Source of the DNA: UBA2357 sp046295975
GTDB lineage: Bacteria; Pseudomonadota; Gammaproteobacteria; Burkholderiales; Rhodocyclaceae
Reading direction: 5' to 3'
NCBI GenBank assembly: GCA_046295975.1
Contig: JBKBMG010000002.1
Location: 186,001 to 250,000, forward strand
DNA: 64,000 nt
How positions within the stretch are numbered: position 1 is the first letter of the stretch; the number at the start of each line of letters is the position of its first letter. This document shows positions 9,704 to 19,800 of the stretch, one piece after another. The position numbers and the translations under genes are program-made. The notes below the pieces were generated by a model. The model searched no databases. It worked only from the letters and a program-made list of their open reading frames with translations, and was not told where the DNA came from.

Positions 9704-9897
9704 TGAAATGGACCGAGGTACAGGAGATCGCGATTCAGCTCGCCGACAGCCACCCCGAACAGGACCCCACCCGGATCAACTTCGTCGACCTGATGAACTG
9801 GGTGCTGGCCTTGCCCGAGTTCGACGACGATCCCAAGCACTGTGGAGAGCGTATTCTCGAGGCCATCCAGCAAGCCTGGATCGATGAGGTTGCCTGA
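9703..9897 (+). CDS. iscX: Fe-S assembly protein IscX
   Basis: A 64-residue acidic protein that binds IscS and probably regulates desulfuration or delivers iron. The sequence MKWTEVQEIAIQLAD..DPTRINFVDLMNWV with FDDDPKHCGERILEAIQQAWIDE matches the family along its whole length, including the DLMNWV and DDP blocks. It starts inside the fdx stop codon and closes the isc set proper. Confidence 0.95.
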   Translation: MKWTEVQEIAIQLADSHPEQDPTRINFVDLMNWVLALPEFDDDPKHCGERILEAIQQAWIDEVA

Positions 9898-9907
9898 GGA
9901 CCACAGG

Positions 9908-10390
9908 ATGAGCACCAGCGTTTTTGATTTCGACACCGTGTCGCTGGCGGGACAAGCACTGCCACTCGCGAACTTTCGTGGCAAGGTCCTGCTGCTCGTG
10001 AATACCGCCAGCAAATGCGGCTTCACGCCGCAATACGCCGGGCTGCAAGCGCTGCATGAGCGCTTTGCTGCGCGCGGCTTCAGCGTCTTCGGCTTTCCAT
10101 GCAACCAGTTCGGCGCTCAGGAACCGGGCGGTCCTGACGAGATTGGGGCGTTCTGCACGAAGAACTATGGGGTGACCTTTCCGCTGAGCACGCGTATCGA
10201 TGTCAACGGCGGCGACGCCCATCCGCTGTTCCGTTTTCTCACCTCGGAGGCACCTGGCATCCTCGGTACGGAAGCGATCAAGTGGAATTTCACCAAGTTT
10301 CTGGTCGACCGTGAAGGGCGACCGGTCAGGCGGTACGCGCCCACCACCAAGCCGGAAGACATCGCGGACGACATCGAGGCATTGCTCTGA
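9908..10390 (+). CDS. Glutathione peroxidase family peroxidase
   Basis: A 160-residue thiol peroxidase of the GPx/BtuE type that reduces peroxides. The peroxidatic Cys37 replaces selenocysteine (VNTASKCGFTPQYAGL); the second motif is FPCNQFGAQEPG and the Trp is in IKWNFTKFLVDREG, completing the Cys-Gln-Trp-Asn site. ATG 9908 follows an AGGATG-type site. Eleven bases after iscX and before the terminator, it probably belongs to the same transcript, giving peroxide defence together with Fe-S repair; that link is inference. Confidence 0.9.
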   Translation: MSTSVFDFDTVSLAGQALPLANFRGKVLLLVNTASKCGFTPQYAGLQALHERFAARGFSVFGFPCNQFGAQEPGGPDEIGAFCTKNYGVTFPLSTRIDVNGGDAHPLFRFLTSEAPGILGTEAIKWNFTKFLVDREGRPVRRYAPTTKPEDIADDIEALL

Positions 10391-10455
10391 CGCCTATGCC
10401 TTCGGTTGGTGGCGCGCGATGATGCCTGCACAAAAAAAAGCGCATCCAGGCGCGG

Positions 10456-10475
10456 GGGGCTGATAGCCCCTTTTT
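10456..10475 (+). terminator. Rho-independent terminator after the isc-gpx operon
   Basis: GGGGC-TGATA-GCCCC followed by TTTTT, 65 bases after the peroxidase stop. The stem is short but pure G-C and the T-run is immediate. It separates the plus-strand operon from the convergent response regulator. Confidence 0.6.
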
Positions 10476-10589
10476 CGTGTGCTGCCGTGCGCTTGATCGT
10501 TCGGGGCTATGCACGTCGGCGGGCGGGGTAGTAAGAAAGCAAGTATCGGGGGTCGTGTCCGCGATCGGCGACCATCCCCGGCCTGAAGT

Positions 10590-11030
10590 TCAGGCGCGCG
10601 CTGGCACGTTGAGCGACAGCCAGTAATTGGTCAGGGTCGCGACGGCTTGAACGAACTCCTGATAGTCGACCGGTTTGCGGATGTAGCTGTTGGCACCGAG
10701 CTGATAGGCCTGCTGGATGTCGCGCGGTTCGCTCGAGGTGGTGAGTACCACCACCGGAAGCAGGGCCGTGCGCTCGTCGGCGCGAATCCGGCGCAGGACT
10801 TCCAGCCCGTCTATCCGCGGAAGTTTGAGGTCCAGCAGAATCACCGCCGGGAGGCTGCGGTCGCCGTCGGTCGTATAGGGCTGCTCGCCGAACAGGTAAT
10901 CGACCGCCTCCACACCATCGCGCGCAACCACAACCGGATTATGTACGCCGTTCTTGCTGATGGCGCGCAAGGTCAGGGCTTCGTCGTCGGGGTTGTCTTC
11001 GATGAGAAGGATGGTCGATGAGTTCAGCAT
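10590..11030 (-). CDS. Single-domain response regulator (Rcp1-like receiver)
   Basis: A 146-residue stand-alone receiver. Acidic pocket ILLIEDNPDD (residues 8-16), phosphorylation site Asp67 in VILLDLKLPRIDG, Thr/Ser in LTTSS and Lys119 in YIRKPVDY. The longer alpha2-beta3 loop (FGEQPYTTDGDRSLP) is typical of the cyanobacterial Rcp1 kind, partners of phytochrome-like or hybrid histidine kinases. No output domain and no kinase is adjacent, so its partner is unknown. Confidence 0.88.
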   Translation of the reverse strand: MLNSSTILLIEDNPDDEALTLRAISKNGVHNPVVVARDGVEAVDYLFGEQPYTTDGDRSLPAVILLDLKLPRIDGLEVLRRIRADERTALLPVVVLTTSSEPRDIQQAYQLGANSYIRKPVDYQEFVQAVATLTNYWLSLNVPARA

Positions 11031-11126
11031 GACGCAATTCTAGTCCCGAAACGGAAGGAAGGGCGACCGTCTGGCCGCCTTCCAGGACCGCCCGGCACCC
11101 AAGACGGGCGCCAAGCCCTGAGTGCG

Positions 11127-12086
11127 TCAGACTTTGACGAGATCCTCGGCATGCAGCAGGAAGACCATGTCTTCGCCACCCTCGGCCGACAACCACGTCA
11201 AGGGTAGCTCAGGGAAGGCCGCCTCGACAATATCCCGATTGTGTCCGATCTCTACCGCCAGAATGCCACCGGGGTTGAGATGGTCGGCCGCGCCCGCAAG
11301 AATCCGTCGCACCACGTCCAATCCGTCGTCCCCGGCGGCAAGCGCCATCTGGGGTTCGTGCCGGTATTCGGGCGGCAGACGTGCCATAGATTCGGCGGTG
11401 ACGTAGGGCGGATTGCTGATGATGAGATCGAATCGACGGCCGCCCAGCGCACTGAAAACGTCGCTCCTGATCCGCTCGACGCGGTGCTCAAGGCCATAAT
11501 CCTGCACGTTGCGGTCGGCAACCGTCAGCGCATCCTCCGACAGATCGGCCGCGACCACCTGGGCATGCGGAAACACTTCCGCCATCAGGATCGCAAGACA
11601 GCCGGAGCCGGTGCACAGGTCCAGCGCGCTTGACACCGCCTCCGGGTCGCTGACCCACGGGGTAAAACCGTCCTCCAGCAGTTCGCCGAAGAAGGACCGC
11701 GGCACGATCACGCGTTCGTCCACGTAAAAGCGGCGGTCTCCCAGCCAGGCTTCGTGGGTGAGATAGGCGGTGGGAATGCGCTCGTGGATGCGCCGCTCGA
11801 TGACCGACAGCAGCGCCTCACGCTCCTCACCGAGGATGCAGGCGTCCATGAACGGCTCCAGGCGCTCCTGGGGGAGATTCAGGGTGTGCAGCAACAGCCA
11901 CACGGCTTCGTCGAAGGCATCGGTGCAGCCGTGGCCGAAGAACAGACCGCTCTTGTTGAAACGGCTGACGGTATAGCGCAGCCAATCGCGCAAGGTCACG
12001 AGTTCGGCCAGCGGACCGTGGTCATGAGCATGATCGTGATCATGGTCGTGCCCGTCATCGTGGGGGGAGGGGGTTTGATCCGTCAT
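11127..12086 (-). CDS. prmB: Ribosomal protein L3 (glutamine-N5) methyltransferase PrmB
   Basis: A 319-residue methyltransferase modifying a glutamine of ribosomal protein uL3. It has the PrmB N-terminal domain (LRDWLRYTVSRFNKSGLFFGHG), the SAM loop DLCTGSGCLAI and the catalytic NPPY in IISNPPYVTAE. Odd feature: residues 9-25 form a His/Asp-rich tract (HDDGHDHDHDHAHDHG) before the conserved domain. The gene starts one base after the dapE stop, so it is the last of the dap operon. Confidence 0.9.
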   Translation of the reverse strand: MTDQTPSPHDDGHDHDHDHAHDHGPLAELVTLRDWLRYTVSRFNKSGLFFGHGCTDAFDEAVWLLLHTLNLPQERLEPFMDACILGEEREALLSVIERRIHERIPTAYLTHEAWLGDRRFYVDERVIVPRSFFGELLEDGFTPWVSDPEAVSSALDLCTGSGCLAILMAEVFPHAQVVAADLSEDALTVADRNVQDYGLEHRVERIRSDVFSALGGRRFDLIISNPPYVTAESMARLPPEYRHEPQMALAAGDDGLDVVRRILAGAADHLNPGGILAVEIGHNRDIVEAAFPELPLTWLSAEGGEDMVFLLHAEDLVKV

Positions 12087-12087
12087 T

Positions 12088-13239
12088 TCATTCCTCTCCG
12101 GTCAGCAGTTCGACCATCGTCTCTTCGTAAATCCGCGACAGCGGCTCAAGCGCATCGACCGCGATGCATTCGTTGAGTTTGTGAATGGTGGCGTTGACCG
12201 GCCCGAATTCCACCACCTCATTGCAGATTGCGGCAATGAAGCGGCCGTCGGACGTACCACCGGTAGTCGAAAGCTCGGGTTGCCGGTCCAGTACCCGTCC
12301 GATGGAAGTGCTCAACGCATCCACCAGACAACCGCGGCCGGTGAGATAGGGATTGCCGGACAAATGCCAGTCTAAGGTGTACGCCAGTCGGTGGCGATCG
12401 AGGATGGCGTGTGTGCGTTGCTTCAAAGCGTCGGCCGTGGTCACGGAGGCAAAGCGGAAGTTGAACATCACCTCGCATTCCGAAGGAATCACGTTGTTGG
12501 CTCCGGTGCCGGCATGGATGTTGGACACCTGGAAGGTCGTGGGCGGGAAGTACTCGTTCCCCTGATCCCATTCGATCGCCGTGAGTTCCGCGAGTGCGGG
12601 CGCAAACTCGTGTATCGGGTTGCGCGCCAGATGCGGATAGGCGACGTGGCCTTGCTGACCCTTGACGCGGAGCGTACCCGACAGCGAACCGCGCCGGCCA
12701 TTCTTGATCATGTCGCCAAGCGCCTCGACGGAGGTTGGCTCTCCAACCACGCAGTAGTCGAGTCGTTCGCCTCGCGCCGCGAGCGCCTCAACCACCTTGA
12801 CGGTACCGTGAGCGGCGCAGCCTTCTTCGTCGGAGGTGAGCAGCAGTGCAATCGAACCTGCGTGATCCGGATGATCGGCGACGAAGCGCTCGATGGCGGT
12901 CACGAACGCAGCGAGCGAGGACTTCATGTCGGCCGCACCGCGGCCGAAAAGCTGGCCATCGCGAATCGTCGGCTCGAACGGCGGGCTATCCCAGCGCTCC
13001 AGCGGTCCGGGGGGGACGACATCGGTGTGGCCGGCAAAGCACAGCACGGGGGTGGCGTCCCCGCGCCGCGCCCAAAGGTTGCAGGTGCCGCCGAGGTCTA
13101 TGCGTTCGAACTGGAAACCGAGCGGGCGCAGACGTGCCGCAATCAGTTCCAGGCAACCCGCATCCTCGGGCGTCACCGAGGGGCGGGCGATCAATTCGCG
13201 CGCGAGCTCCAGCGTCGGCGCGGATCGGGATACAGTCAT
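12088..13239 (-). CDS. dapE: Succinyl-diaminopimelate desuccinylase DapE
   Basis: A 383-residue M20 zinc peptidase-fold enzyme that removes succinate from N-succinyl-LL-diaminopimelate. Metal and catalytic motifs are FAGHTDVVPPGPLERW, GRGAADMKSSLAAF, the catalytic LTSDEEGCA and the C-terminal GGTSDGRFIA. It is third of the diaminopimelate enzymes in this minus-strand group and abuts prmB. Confidence 0.95.
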   Translation of the reverse strand: MTVSRSAPTLELARELIARPSVTPEDAGCLELIAARLRPLGFQFERIDLGGTCNLWARRGDATPVLCFAGHTDVVPPGPLERWDSPPFEPTIRDGQLFGRGAADMKSSLAAFVTAIERFVADHPDHAGSIALLLTSDEEGCAAHGTVKVVEALAARGERLDYCVVGEPTSVEALGDMIKNGRRGSLSGTLRVKGQQGHVAYPHLARNPIHEFAPALAELTAIEWDQGNEYFPPTTFQVSNIHAGTGANNVIPSECEVMFNFRFASVTTADALKQRTHAILDRHRLAYTLDWHLSGNPYLTGRGCLVDALSTSIGRVLDRQPELSTTGGTSDGRFIAAICNEVVEFGPVNATIHKLNECIAVDALEPLSRIYEETMVELLTGEE

Positions 13240-13424
13240 CTGGATTCCAGGGTCAGGGTTGTATGTGTGGGGTATTGCTTCAGGCCAGCCCGAAAAGCCG
13301 CTTGCACGATCGGATGGCTGATTCCACGCAGTGCCTGGAGCTACCCGCCCTCAGGCGCCGCGCCGCAACCCGTGTGGGGAAGAACCCCTTGCAATCCGGT
13401 CGCTTGCGACGGCCTCTTGGGCGC

Positions 13425-14612
13425 TCAGTTGTTGGTCTCGTCGCCCAGATGCAACGAAAACTCGCGGAAGGAGGCGCCGTCAGGTTCAGTGCTCTCGAAA
13501 TCGATCACCGGGGCCGGGCGCTGGGCGCCGCCGCCGTTCTTGCCGTCGTCGCCGATCTGGGCGTTGTTGATCAGCCAGGCGAGGTTGGTCGGCGAGTCGG
13601 CATTCGCAAGCGCCTCGTCCAGGGTGATGACGTTTTCGCGATACAGGCGGAACAAGTCCTGCTCGAAGGTCTGCGACCCCGGCGCAAGCGTCTGCTCCAT
13701 CGCCTCCTTGATCTCGTTGAGCTCGCCGCGCTGGATCAATTCGGAGATGTGGCGGGTGTTCATCAGAATCTCCACCGACGGCGTGCGCTTGCCGTCCGGC
13801 CTGCGCGCGAGCCGCTGCGAGAGAATGCACTTGAGCGCCACGGCCAGATCGAGATAGAGCAGCGAACGATTTTCCAGCGGGAAAAAGTTCACGATCCGGT
13901 TCAGCGCGTGGTACGCGTTGTTGGCGTGCAGCGTTGCAAGGCACAGGTGGCCGGTCTGAGCATAGGAGAGGGCGGCCTGCATGGTCTCGCGGTCACGGAT
14001 CTCACCGATCAGGATGCAGTCGGGCGCCTGGCGCATCGCGTTGCGCAAGGCCTCCTGCCAGTTGTGGGTGTCGATCCCGACTTCGCGCTGGTTCACCACC
14101 GACTTCTTGTGGCGGAACAGGTATTCGATGGGATCTTCGACGGTCAGGATGTGACCGGTGCGATTACGGTTCCGGTGATCGATCATCGACGCGAGGGTGG
14201 TCGACTTGCCCGAGCCGGTAGAGCCGACCACCAGCACCAGGCCGCGCTTTTCCATTACCACGTCGGCCAGCACCGCCGGCAAGCCAAGGGTTTCCAGCGT
14301 CGGAATATCGCCCTGGATGAAACGCACCACCACACTGATGCTGTTGCGCTGCCAGAACAGGTTGATACGGAAGTTGCCGACGTCGCGCACCCCGTGCGAG
14401 AGGTTCAACTCCTTCTCGCGCTCGAAGCGCTCGATCTGCTCGGGCTTCATCATTTCGTAGACCATGCGCTGGATCATCGCCGGCTCCATGACCTGCTGAT
14501 TGATAGGCATGGTGTGGCCCTGGATCTTGATATGGATCGGGGCGCCGGCGGTGATGAAGATGTCCGACGCCTGCTTCTCGGCCATCAACTGGAACAGCTT
14601 GTCGAAAATCAT
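13425..14612 (-). CDS. pilU: Type IV pilus retraction-type ATPase PilU
   Basis: A 395-residue hexameric secretion-type ATPase of the PilT/PilU group. Walker A is GSTGSGKST at 130-138, the Asp box ILTVEDPIEYLF and Walker B CILIGEIRDRETM follow, then the His box TLHANNAYHALNRIVNFFP. The PilT hallmark AIRNLIRE near the C-terminus is absent and an extended Gly/Asp-rich C-terminal tail is present, so it is called PilU, the accessory motor. It lies between dapD and dapE, away from other pilus genes, 185 bases before dapE. Confidence 0.88.
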   Translation of the reverse strand: MIFDKLFQLMAEKQASDIFITAGAPIHIKIQGHTMPINQQVMEPAMIQRMVYEMMKPEQIERFEREKELNLSHGVRDVGNFRINLFWQRNSISVVVRFIQGDIPTLETLGLPAVLADVVMEKRGLVLVVGSTGSGKSTTLASMIDHRNRNRTGHILTVEDPIEYLFRHKKSVVNQREVGIDTHNWQEALRNAMRQAPDCILIGEIRDRETMQAALSYAQTGHLCLATLHANNAYHALNRIVNFFPLENRSLLYLDLAVALKCILSQRLARRPDGKRTPSVEILMNTRHISELIQRGELNEIKEAMEQTLAPGSQTFEQDLFRLYRENVITLDEALANADSPTNLAWLINNAQIGDDGKNGGGAQRPAPVIDFESTEPDGASFREFSLHLGDETNN

Positions 14613-14692
14613 GGTCTCGATGCTCCGCTACGGGATGTTTCGAATTCGCGGCGCCCGGCGAGCGAACGCCGCGAACAGGCAGACAAGGGGAC

Positions 14693-15514
14693 TCAGGCGC
14701 CCCTGAGCAATTCGTTGATGCCGGTCTTGGCGCGCGTCTGAGCGTCGACCCGCTTCACGATCACGGCGCAGTACAAACTGTACTTGCCGTCGGCCGAGGG
14801 CAGGCTGCCGGGCACCACGACCGAGCCGGACGGCACGCGGCCATAATGCACTTCGCCGGTCTCGCGGTCGTAGATACGGGTGCTCTGGCCGATGTACACC
14901 CCCATGGAAATCACCGCGTTCTCTTCGACGATCACCCCTTCCACGATCTCGGAACGGGCGCCAACGAAGACGTTGTCTTCAATGATCACCGGGCCGGCCT
15001 GAACCGGCTCGAGCACGCCACCGATGCCGACACCACCGGACAGATGCACGTTCTTGCCGATCTGGGCGCAGGATCCGACCGTCGCCCAGGTGTCTACCAT
15101 CGTGCCCTCATCGACGTAGGCACCGATGTTCACATAGGAGGGCATGAGCACCACGTTTCGGGCGATGTAGCTGCCCTTGCGTGCAGTGGCGGGGGGTACC
15201 ACGCGGAACCCGCCCTGCTGGAACTGCTCGGGCGTGTAATCGGCGAACTTGGTCGGCACCTTGTCGAAGTACTGGGTCGCACCACCCGGCATGATCTGGT
15301 TGTCGGCGAGGCGGAAGGAAATCAGCACGGCCTTCTTGATCCACTGGTTTACCACCCACTGACCGTCCTGCTTCTCGGCCACGCGCAGGGTACCGGCATC
15401 CAGGCCGTCGATCACACGGGCGACAGCCTCGCGCACGGCTGCCGGAGCGGAGGCGGGGGACAAGTTGGCGCGGTTCTCGAACGCCTCGTCGATGATGTTC
15501 TGTAGTTCTTGCAT
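14693..15514 (-). CDS. dapD: Tetrahydrodipicolinate N-succinyltransferase DapD
   Basis: A 273-residue trimeric acyltransferase that succinylates tetrahydrodipicolinate using succinyl-CoA. After a helical N-terminal domain (MQELQNIIDEAFENRA) comes a hexapeptide-repeat beta-helix: VNIGAYVDEGTMVDTWATVGSCAQIGKNVHLSGG, typical of DapD. ATG 15514 is preferred because the family starts MQxLQNII; a GTG at 15526 would add MDIF. Twelve bases behind dapC. Confidence 0.95.
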   Translation of the reverse strand: MQELQNIIDEAFENRANLSPASAPAAVREAVARVIDGLDAGTLRVAEKQDGQWVVNQWIKKAVLISFRLADNQIMPGGATQYFDKVPTKFADYTPEQFQQGGFRVVPPATARKGSYIARNVVLMPSYVNIGAYVDEGTMVDTWATVGSCAQIGKNVHLSGGVGIGGVLEPVQAGPVIIEDNVFVGARSEIVEGVIVEENAVISMGVYIGQSTRIYDRETGEVHYGRVPSGSVVVPGSLPSADGKYSLYCAVIVKRVDAQTRAKTGINELLRGA

Positions 15515-15526
15515 GAAAATATCCAC

Positions 15527-16768
15527 TCAGGGTTGTCGGAACTGTTCGCAGAAGGTGGCGATGCGCTCTGCCGCCTCCACGCATTCTTCGATGTCGGCCA
15601 CCAGTGCGATCCGGACGAAAGCTTCGCCGGGGTTGCCGGCGTCACCCGGGCGTGCGAGGAAACTGCCCGGCAGCACCGTGACATTATAGGTAGCCTGCAG
15701 GTCGCGGGCGAAACGGGCGTCAGCGGACAATTCGCCATCGCCCTTGGTCGGTACGCGTGCCCACAGGTAGAAACCGGCATCGGGTCGGCCGAACGCCAGC
15801 CACGGCGCCAGTATCGGCATGACGCGGGTGAACTTCTCGCGATAGCGCCGGCGGTTATCGGCCACGTGCGCCTCATCGGCCCAAGCCGCGCACGAGGCCG
15901 CCTGAACCGGCGTCCCCATTGCACAGCCATGGTAGGTACGGTAGCGCAGAAAGGCCTTGAGCAGCTTCGCATCCCCCGCAACGAAGCCGGATCGCAGGCC
16001 GGGTACGTTGGAGCGCTTGGACAGGCTGGTGAACATCACCAGATTGCGGAAATCGTCGCGACCGAGTTGTCGGGCCGCCTGCAGGGCACCCAGCGGCGGG
16101 GCTGCTTCGTCGAAATAGATTTCCGAATAACACTCGTCCGCAGCGATCACGAAGCCGTGGCGGTCCGAGAGCTCAAACAGGCAGCGCCATTCGTCCAGCG
16201 TCATCACGCGGCCGGTCGGATTGCCCGGCGAACACACGAACACCAGTTGGACGTCCTGCCAGTAGGTTTCCGGCAAGGCTTCGAAGCCGCTCGCGAAATC
16301 GTTTTCGGGACGGTTGTCCACGAAAATGGGTGTCGCACCCGCCAGCAGCGCCGCACCTTCGTAGATCTGATAGAACGGATTCGGACAGACCACCCTGGCC
16401 CGCCTGTCATGCCCGTCGAGCACGCACTGGGCAAAGGCGAACAAGGCCTCGCGCGAACCATTCACCGGCAGCACCTCGGTATCCGGGTCGATGTGCGCAA
16501 GCGCGAAACGCCGCATCAGCCAATCGGCAAAGGTATGGCGTAGCGCCTCGCCGCCGAGCGTGGTCGGATACACGGACAGGCCGTCGAGGTGCGATACCAG
16601 CGCCTCGCGAATGAAGCCGGGCGTGGGATGTTGCGGTTCGCCGATGGACAGTCGGATCGGCGCGTGAGCGGGGTCGGGCACGACGCCGGCGAACAGGGTG
16701 CGAAGCTTCTCGAACGGGTAGGGGTGGAGGCGATCTAGATCGGGGTTCACGCTGGATGGAAACGGCAT
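15527..16768 (-). CDS. dapC: Succinyldiaminopimelate transaminase DapC
   Basis: A 413-residue class I/II aminotransferase converting N-succinyl-2-amino-6-ketopimelate with glutamate. Visible are SIGEPQHPTPGFI, the pocket VNGSREALFAF, SPGNPTGRVM, the Asp in AADECYSEIY and the PLP lysine in FTSLSKRSNVPGLRSGFV. Being first in line before dapD fixes the specificity better than sequence alone. The start is 98 bases from the divergent smc. Confidence 0.92.
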   Translation of the reverse strand: MPFPSSVNPDLDRLHPYPFEKLRTLFAGVVPDPAHAPIRLSIGEPQHPTPGFIREALVSHLDGLSVYPTTLGGEALRHTFADWLMRRFALAHIDPDTEVLPVNGSREALFAFAQCVLDGHDRRARVVCPNPFYQIYEGAALLAGATPIFVDNRPENDFASGFEALPETYWQDVQLVFVCSPGNPTGRVMTLDEWRCLFELSDRHGFVIAADECYSEIYFDEAAPPLGALQAARQLGRDDFRNLVMFTSLSKRSNVPGLRSGFVAGDAKLLKAFLRYRTYHGCAMGTPVQAASCAAWADEAHVADNRRRYREKFTRVMPILAPWLAFGRPDAGFYLWARVPTKGDGELSADARFARDLQATYNVTVLPGSFLARPGDAGNPGEAFVRIALVADIEECVEAAERIATFCEQFRQP

Positions 16769-16866
16769 AACAAAAGGTTACGGGCGCTGAGGCGCGGCAG
16801 TCATAGATGGTATCATGCGCGCCAAACGCATTCCCGCCTCCCAACAAATCCGACGCCAGCCCCGAC

Positions 16867-19800
16867 GTGCGCCTGTCCAAGCTCAAACTCGCCGGATTCA
16901 AGACCTTCGTCGACCCCACCACGGTGGTGACGCCCGGCAATCTGGTCGGCGTGGTCGGCCCGAATGGTTGCGGCAAGTCGAACATCATCGACGCGGTACG
17001 CTGGGTGCTGGGCGAGACGCGCGCCAGCGCGCTGCGCGGCGAGTCCATGCAGGACGTCATCTTCAACGGTTCGACCACCCGCAAACCGGTGTCGCGTGCG
17101 AGCGTCGAACTGGTGTTCGACAATGCCGAGGGCAGGGCGGCCGGACAGTGGTCGCGCTACGCCGAGATCTCGGTCAAGCGGGTGCTCGATCGAAGCGGCG
17201 AATCCACCTACTACATCAATAACGTCCACGTGCGCCGCAAGGACGTGATCGACCTCTTCCTGGGCACCGGCCTCGGCCCGCGCGCCTACGCGATCATCGA
17301 ACAAGGCATGATTTCGCGCATCATCGAGGCGCGCCCGGAGGATATCCGCGGTTTTCTGGAAGAAGCTGCAGGCGTCACCAAATATCGCGAACGGCGCAAG
17401 GAAACCGAGGGACGTCTGTCAGACGCGCGCGACAACCTCGCCCGACTGGATGACATCCGTACCGAACTGGGCGAGCGCATCGAGCGGCTGACGGTCCAGG
17501 CCGCGGTCGCACAGCGCTTTCGCGAACTCAGCGCAACCCACACCCAGCGCCAGCATCTGCTATGGCTGCTCAAGCGCAACGAGGCGCTGGATGAGCGCGA
17601 CCGCCTGCAGGCTGCGCTGAACGAACTCAGCCGCAGAATGGAGGCGGACAGTGCCCGCCTGCAGGAACTGGAGGCCGAGGTCGAAGCGGTGCGCGAGGCG
17701 CATTTTGCCGCCTCCGAGGCCACCCACGCCGCGCAGACCGATTTGTTCGCCATCAGTGCCGAAGTGAGCCGGCTGGAGGGGGAGATACGCCATCTCTCCG
17801 ATGCCCGGACGCGCTTGAACGCGCGCCTGGAGGAACTGGAACGCGAGCGCCTGCAGTGGGGAGAGCGACGTACCGGACTGCAGGACGACCAGTCGCGCTG
17901 GCGCGAACTGTTGGAAAACGCCACGTTGCGCGTGGCACAGGCCGAAGCGCGACACGACGAGGTGGCTACGGCGCTGCCCGAGGCAGAGTCGCTCAGGCGG
18001 AACTCGGAAGCCACCGCATCCGCCGCACGACGCGAACTGTCGCAGACCGAACAACAACTGCGCGTCGAAGAGGCCAACCGGGCAAGCGCGCGTCGCACGC
18101 TGGAAGCGCTGGAAACACGCCGACAGCGCATCGCCGCCGAACAAGCAGCGATCGAGGCCCCCGACGAACTTGAGATCGCTCGCTCGGAGGCGCAACTGGA
18201 CGCACTGGGCGATAGCCTGCAGATGCTGGAACAGCATTTCGGCGAATTGCAGGCGCGTGCGCCTGAAGCCCAGGCAGCGCTCAAGCAAGCGCTCGACCAT
18301 GAGCGCCAGGCACAGCGCGCGGTCACCGAGTTGCGGGCGCGGCGGGACGCGTTGCTGCAACTGCAGGCCAAGGTCCAGTCTCAGGGCAAACTGGGTGACT
18401 GGCTCAAGCGCCACCGACTCGAATCGCTGGCGCCCCTGTGGAAATCGTTGCGGGTGGAAGCGGGTTGGGAAACGGCGGTGGAGGCCGCCCTGCGCGAGCG
18501 CCTCGGTGCGCTCACCGGTGACGTGGCCGCAGCGGTTGCAGCGGTACTGGACGAAACGCCGCCCGAATCGCTTGCGGTGGTTTTGCCCGCGGGTGTGCCG
18601 GACGGCGCGGCGACGTCCATCCCACACCTCACCGACATACCCGCGTTGCGCGGGCGGGTACATGCGACGAACCCGCAGGTGGCGGCCCTGCTCGATGAAT
18701 GGTTGGCAGGTTTCCACGTGGCCGATACGCTCACCGGCTGGATGGATCGGGCAGCCGAACTACCGCCAGGCGTGGTGCTGGTCAGCCAAGCGGGGCAGTT
18801 GCTGAGTCGCAGCGCACTGGTGCACTTCGCCGCCAGCGATCGCACCCATGGCGTGATGGAGCGCCAGCGGGAAATCGACACACTGGCCGAAGAGCAGGCC
18901 GCCCGCGAAGAGCTGGCCCATCTCGCACACGACGCGCTGATCGCCGCCGAAGCCGACGCCGAGGACGTTCAGCAGCGCGTCGCCGAGCACCGTCGTGAAC
19001 TCCAGTTGCTGCAGCAGCGCCGTCACGACGCTCAGGTCGAACATCTCAAGCTGGTGCAGGCCCGCCAACGGGCCGAGGAGCGCAGCGAACGGGTGACGCG
19101 CGATCTGGCCGACGTCGCTCATCAGGAGGAGCAGGAGCGGGCACATTTGTCGCGCGCCGAACTCGAGTTCGAACGCTTTTCGGAGCTGGCCGAACTGCAG
19201 CGCCAACGCCTCGCGGCAGCGGACGAACTGCTCGCCGAACATGACCGCGCCCTGCGCGAGACGCGCACGCTGGAACAGGCAATGGCACGCGAGCTGCAGG
19301 AGGCGCGTTTTTCCGAACGCGAATGCACCGCCAAACTGGACGAGATCCAGCGCAATCTCGCACTCGCCGACGAACAGTTACGACGCCTGGAAGAGGAGGC
19401 GCACACCCGCGAACAGGAGTTGTCCGCCACCGACACCCTGCGCTCCAGTGATGCGCTGCAGGAAGCACTGGCGCTGCGCCAGCGGCGCGAGACCGCGCTG
19501 GCCGCCTGCCGCGATCAGCAGGAGCAGATCGCTGCGCGACTCAAGCAGACCGAGGAAGCCCGACTGCGTACCGAGCAGGAGGCGGGGCCAGCCCGCAACC
19601 AGGTCGGTGAATTGCGCCTGGCGGTGCAGGCCGCGGAACTGGCTGCGGCACAGTTCGCCGAACGCCTGGTCGAGGCGAGTGCCGACGAAGCTTCGCTGTT
19701 GCCGCTGCTGACCGCCGATCTGCGTGAAACCAGTCTGCAGCGCGACGTCAATCGCCTGGCGCGGGAAATTGCCGAACTCGGCCAGGTCAACCTCGCTGCC

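Noticed and set aside
12391..14741. Two long plus-strand frames (488 and 631 codons) opposite dapE and pilU
   Set aside because: Both lie antisense to confidently identified genes and have no domain.
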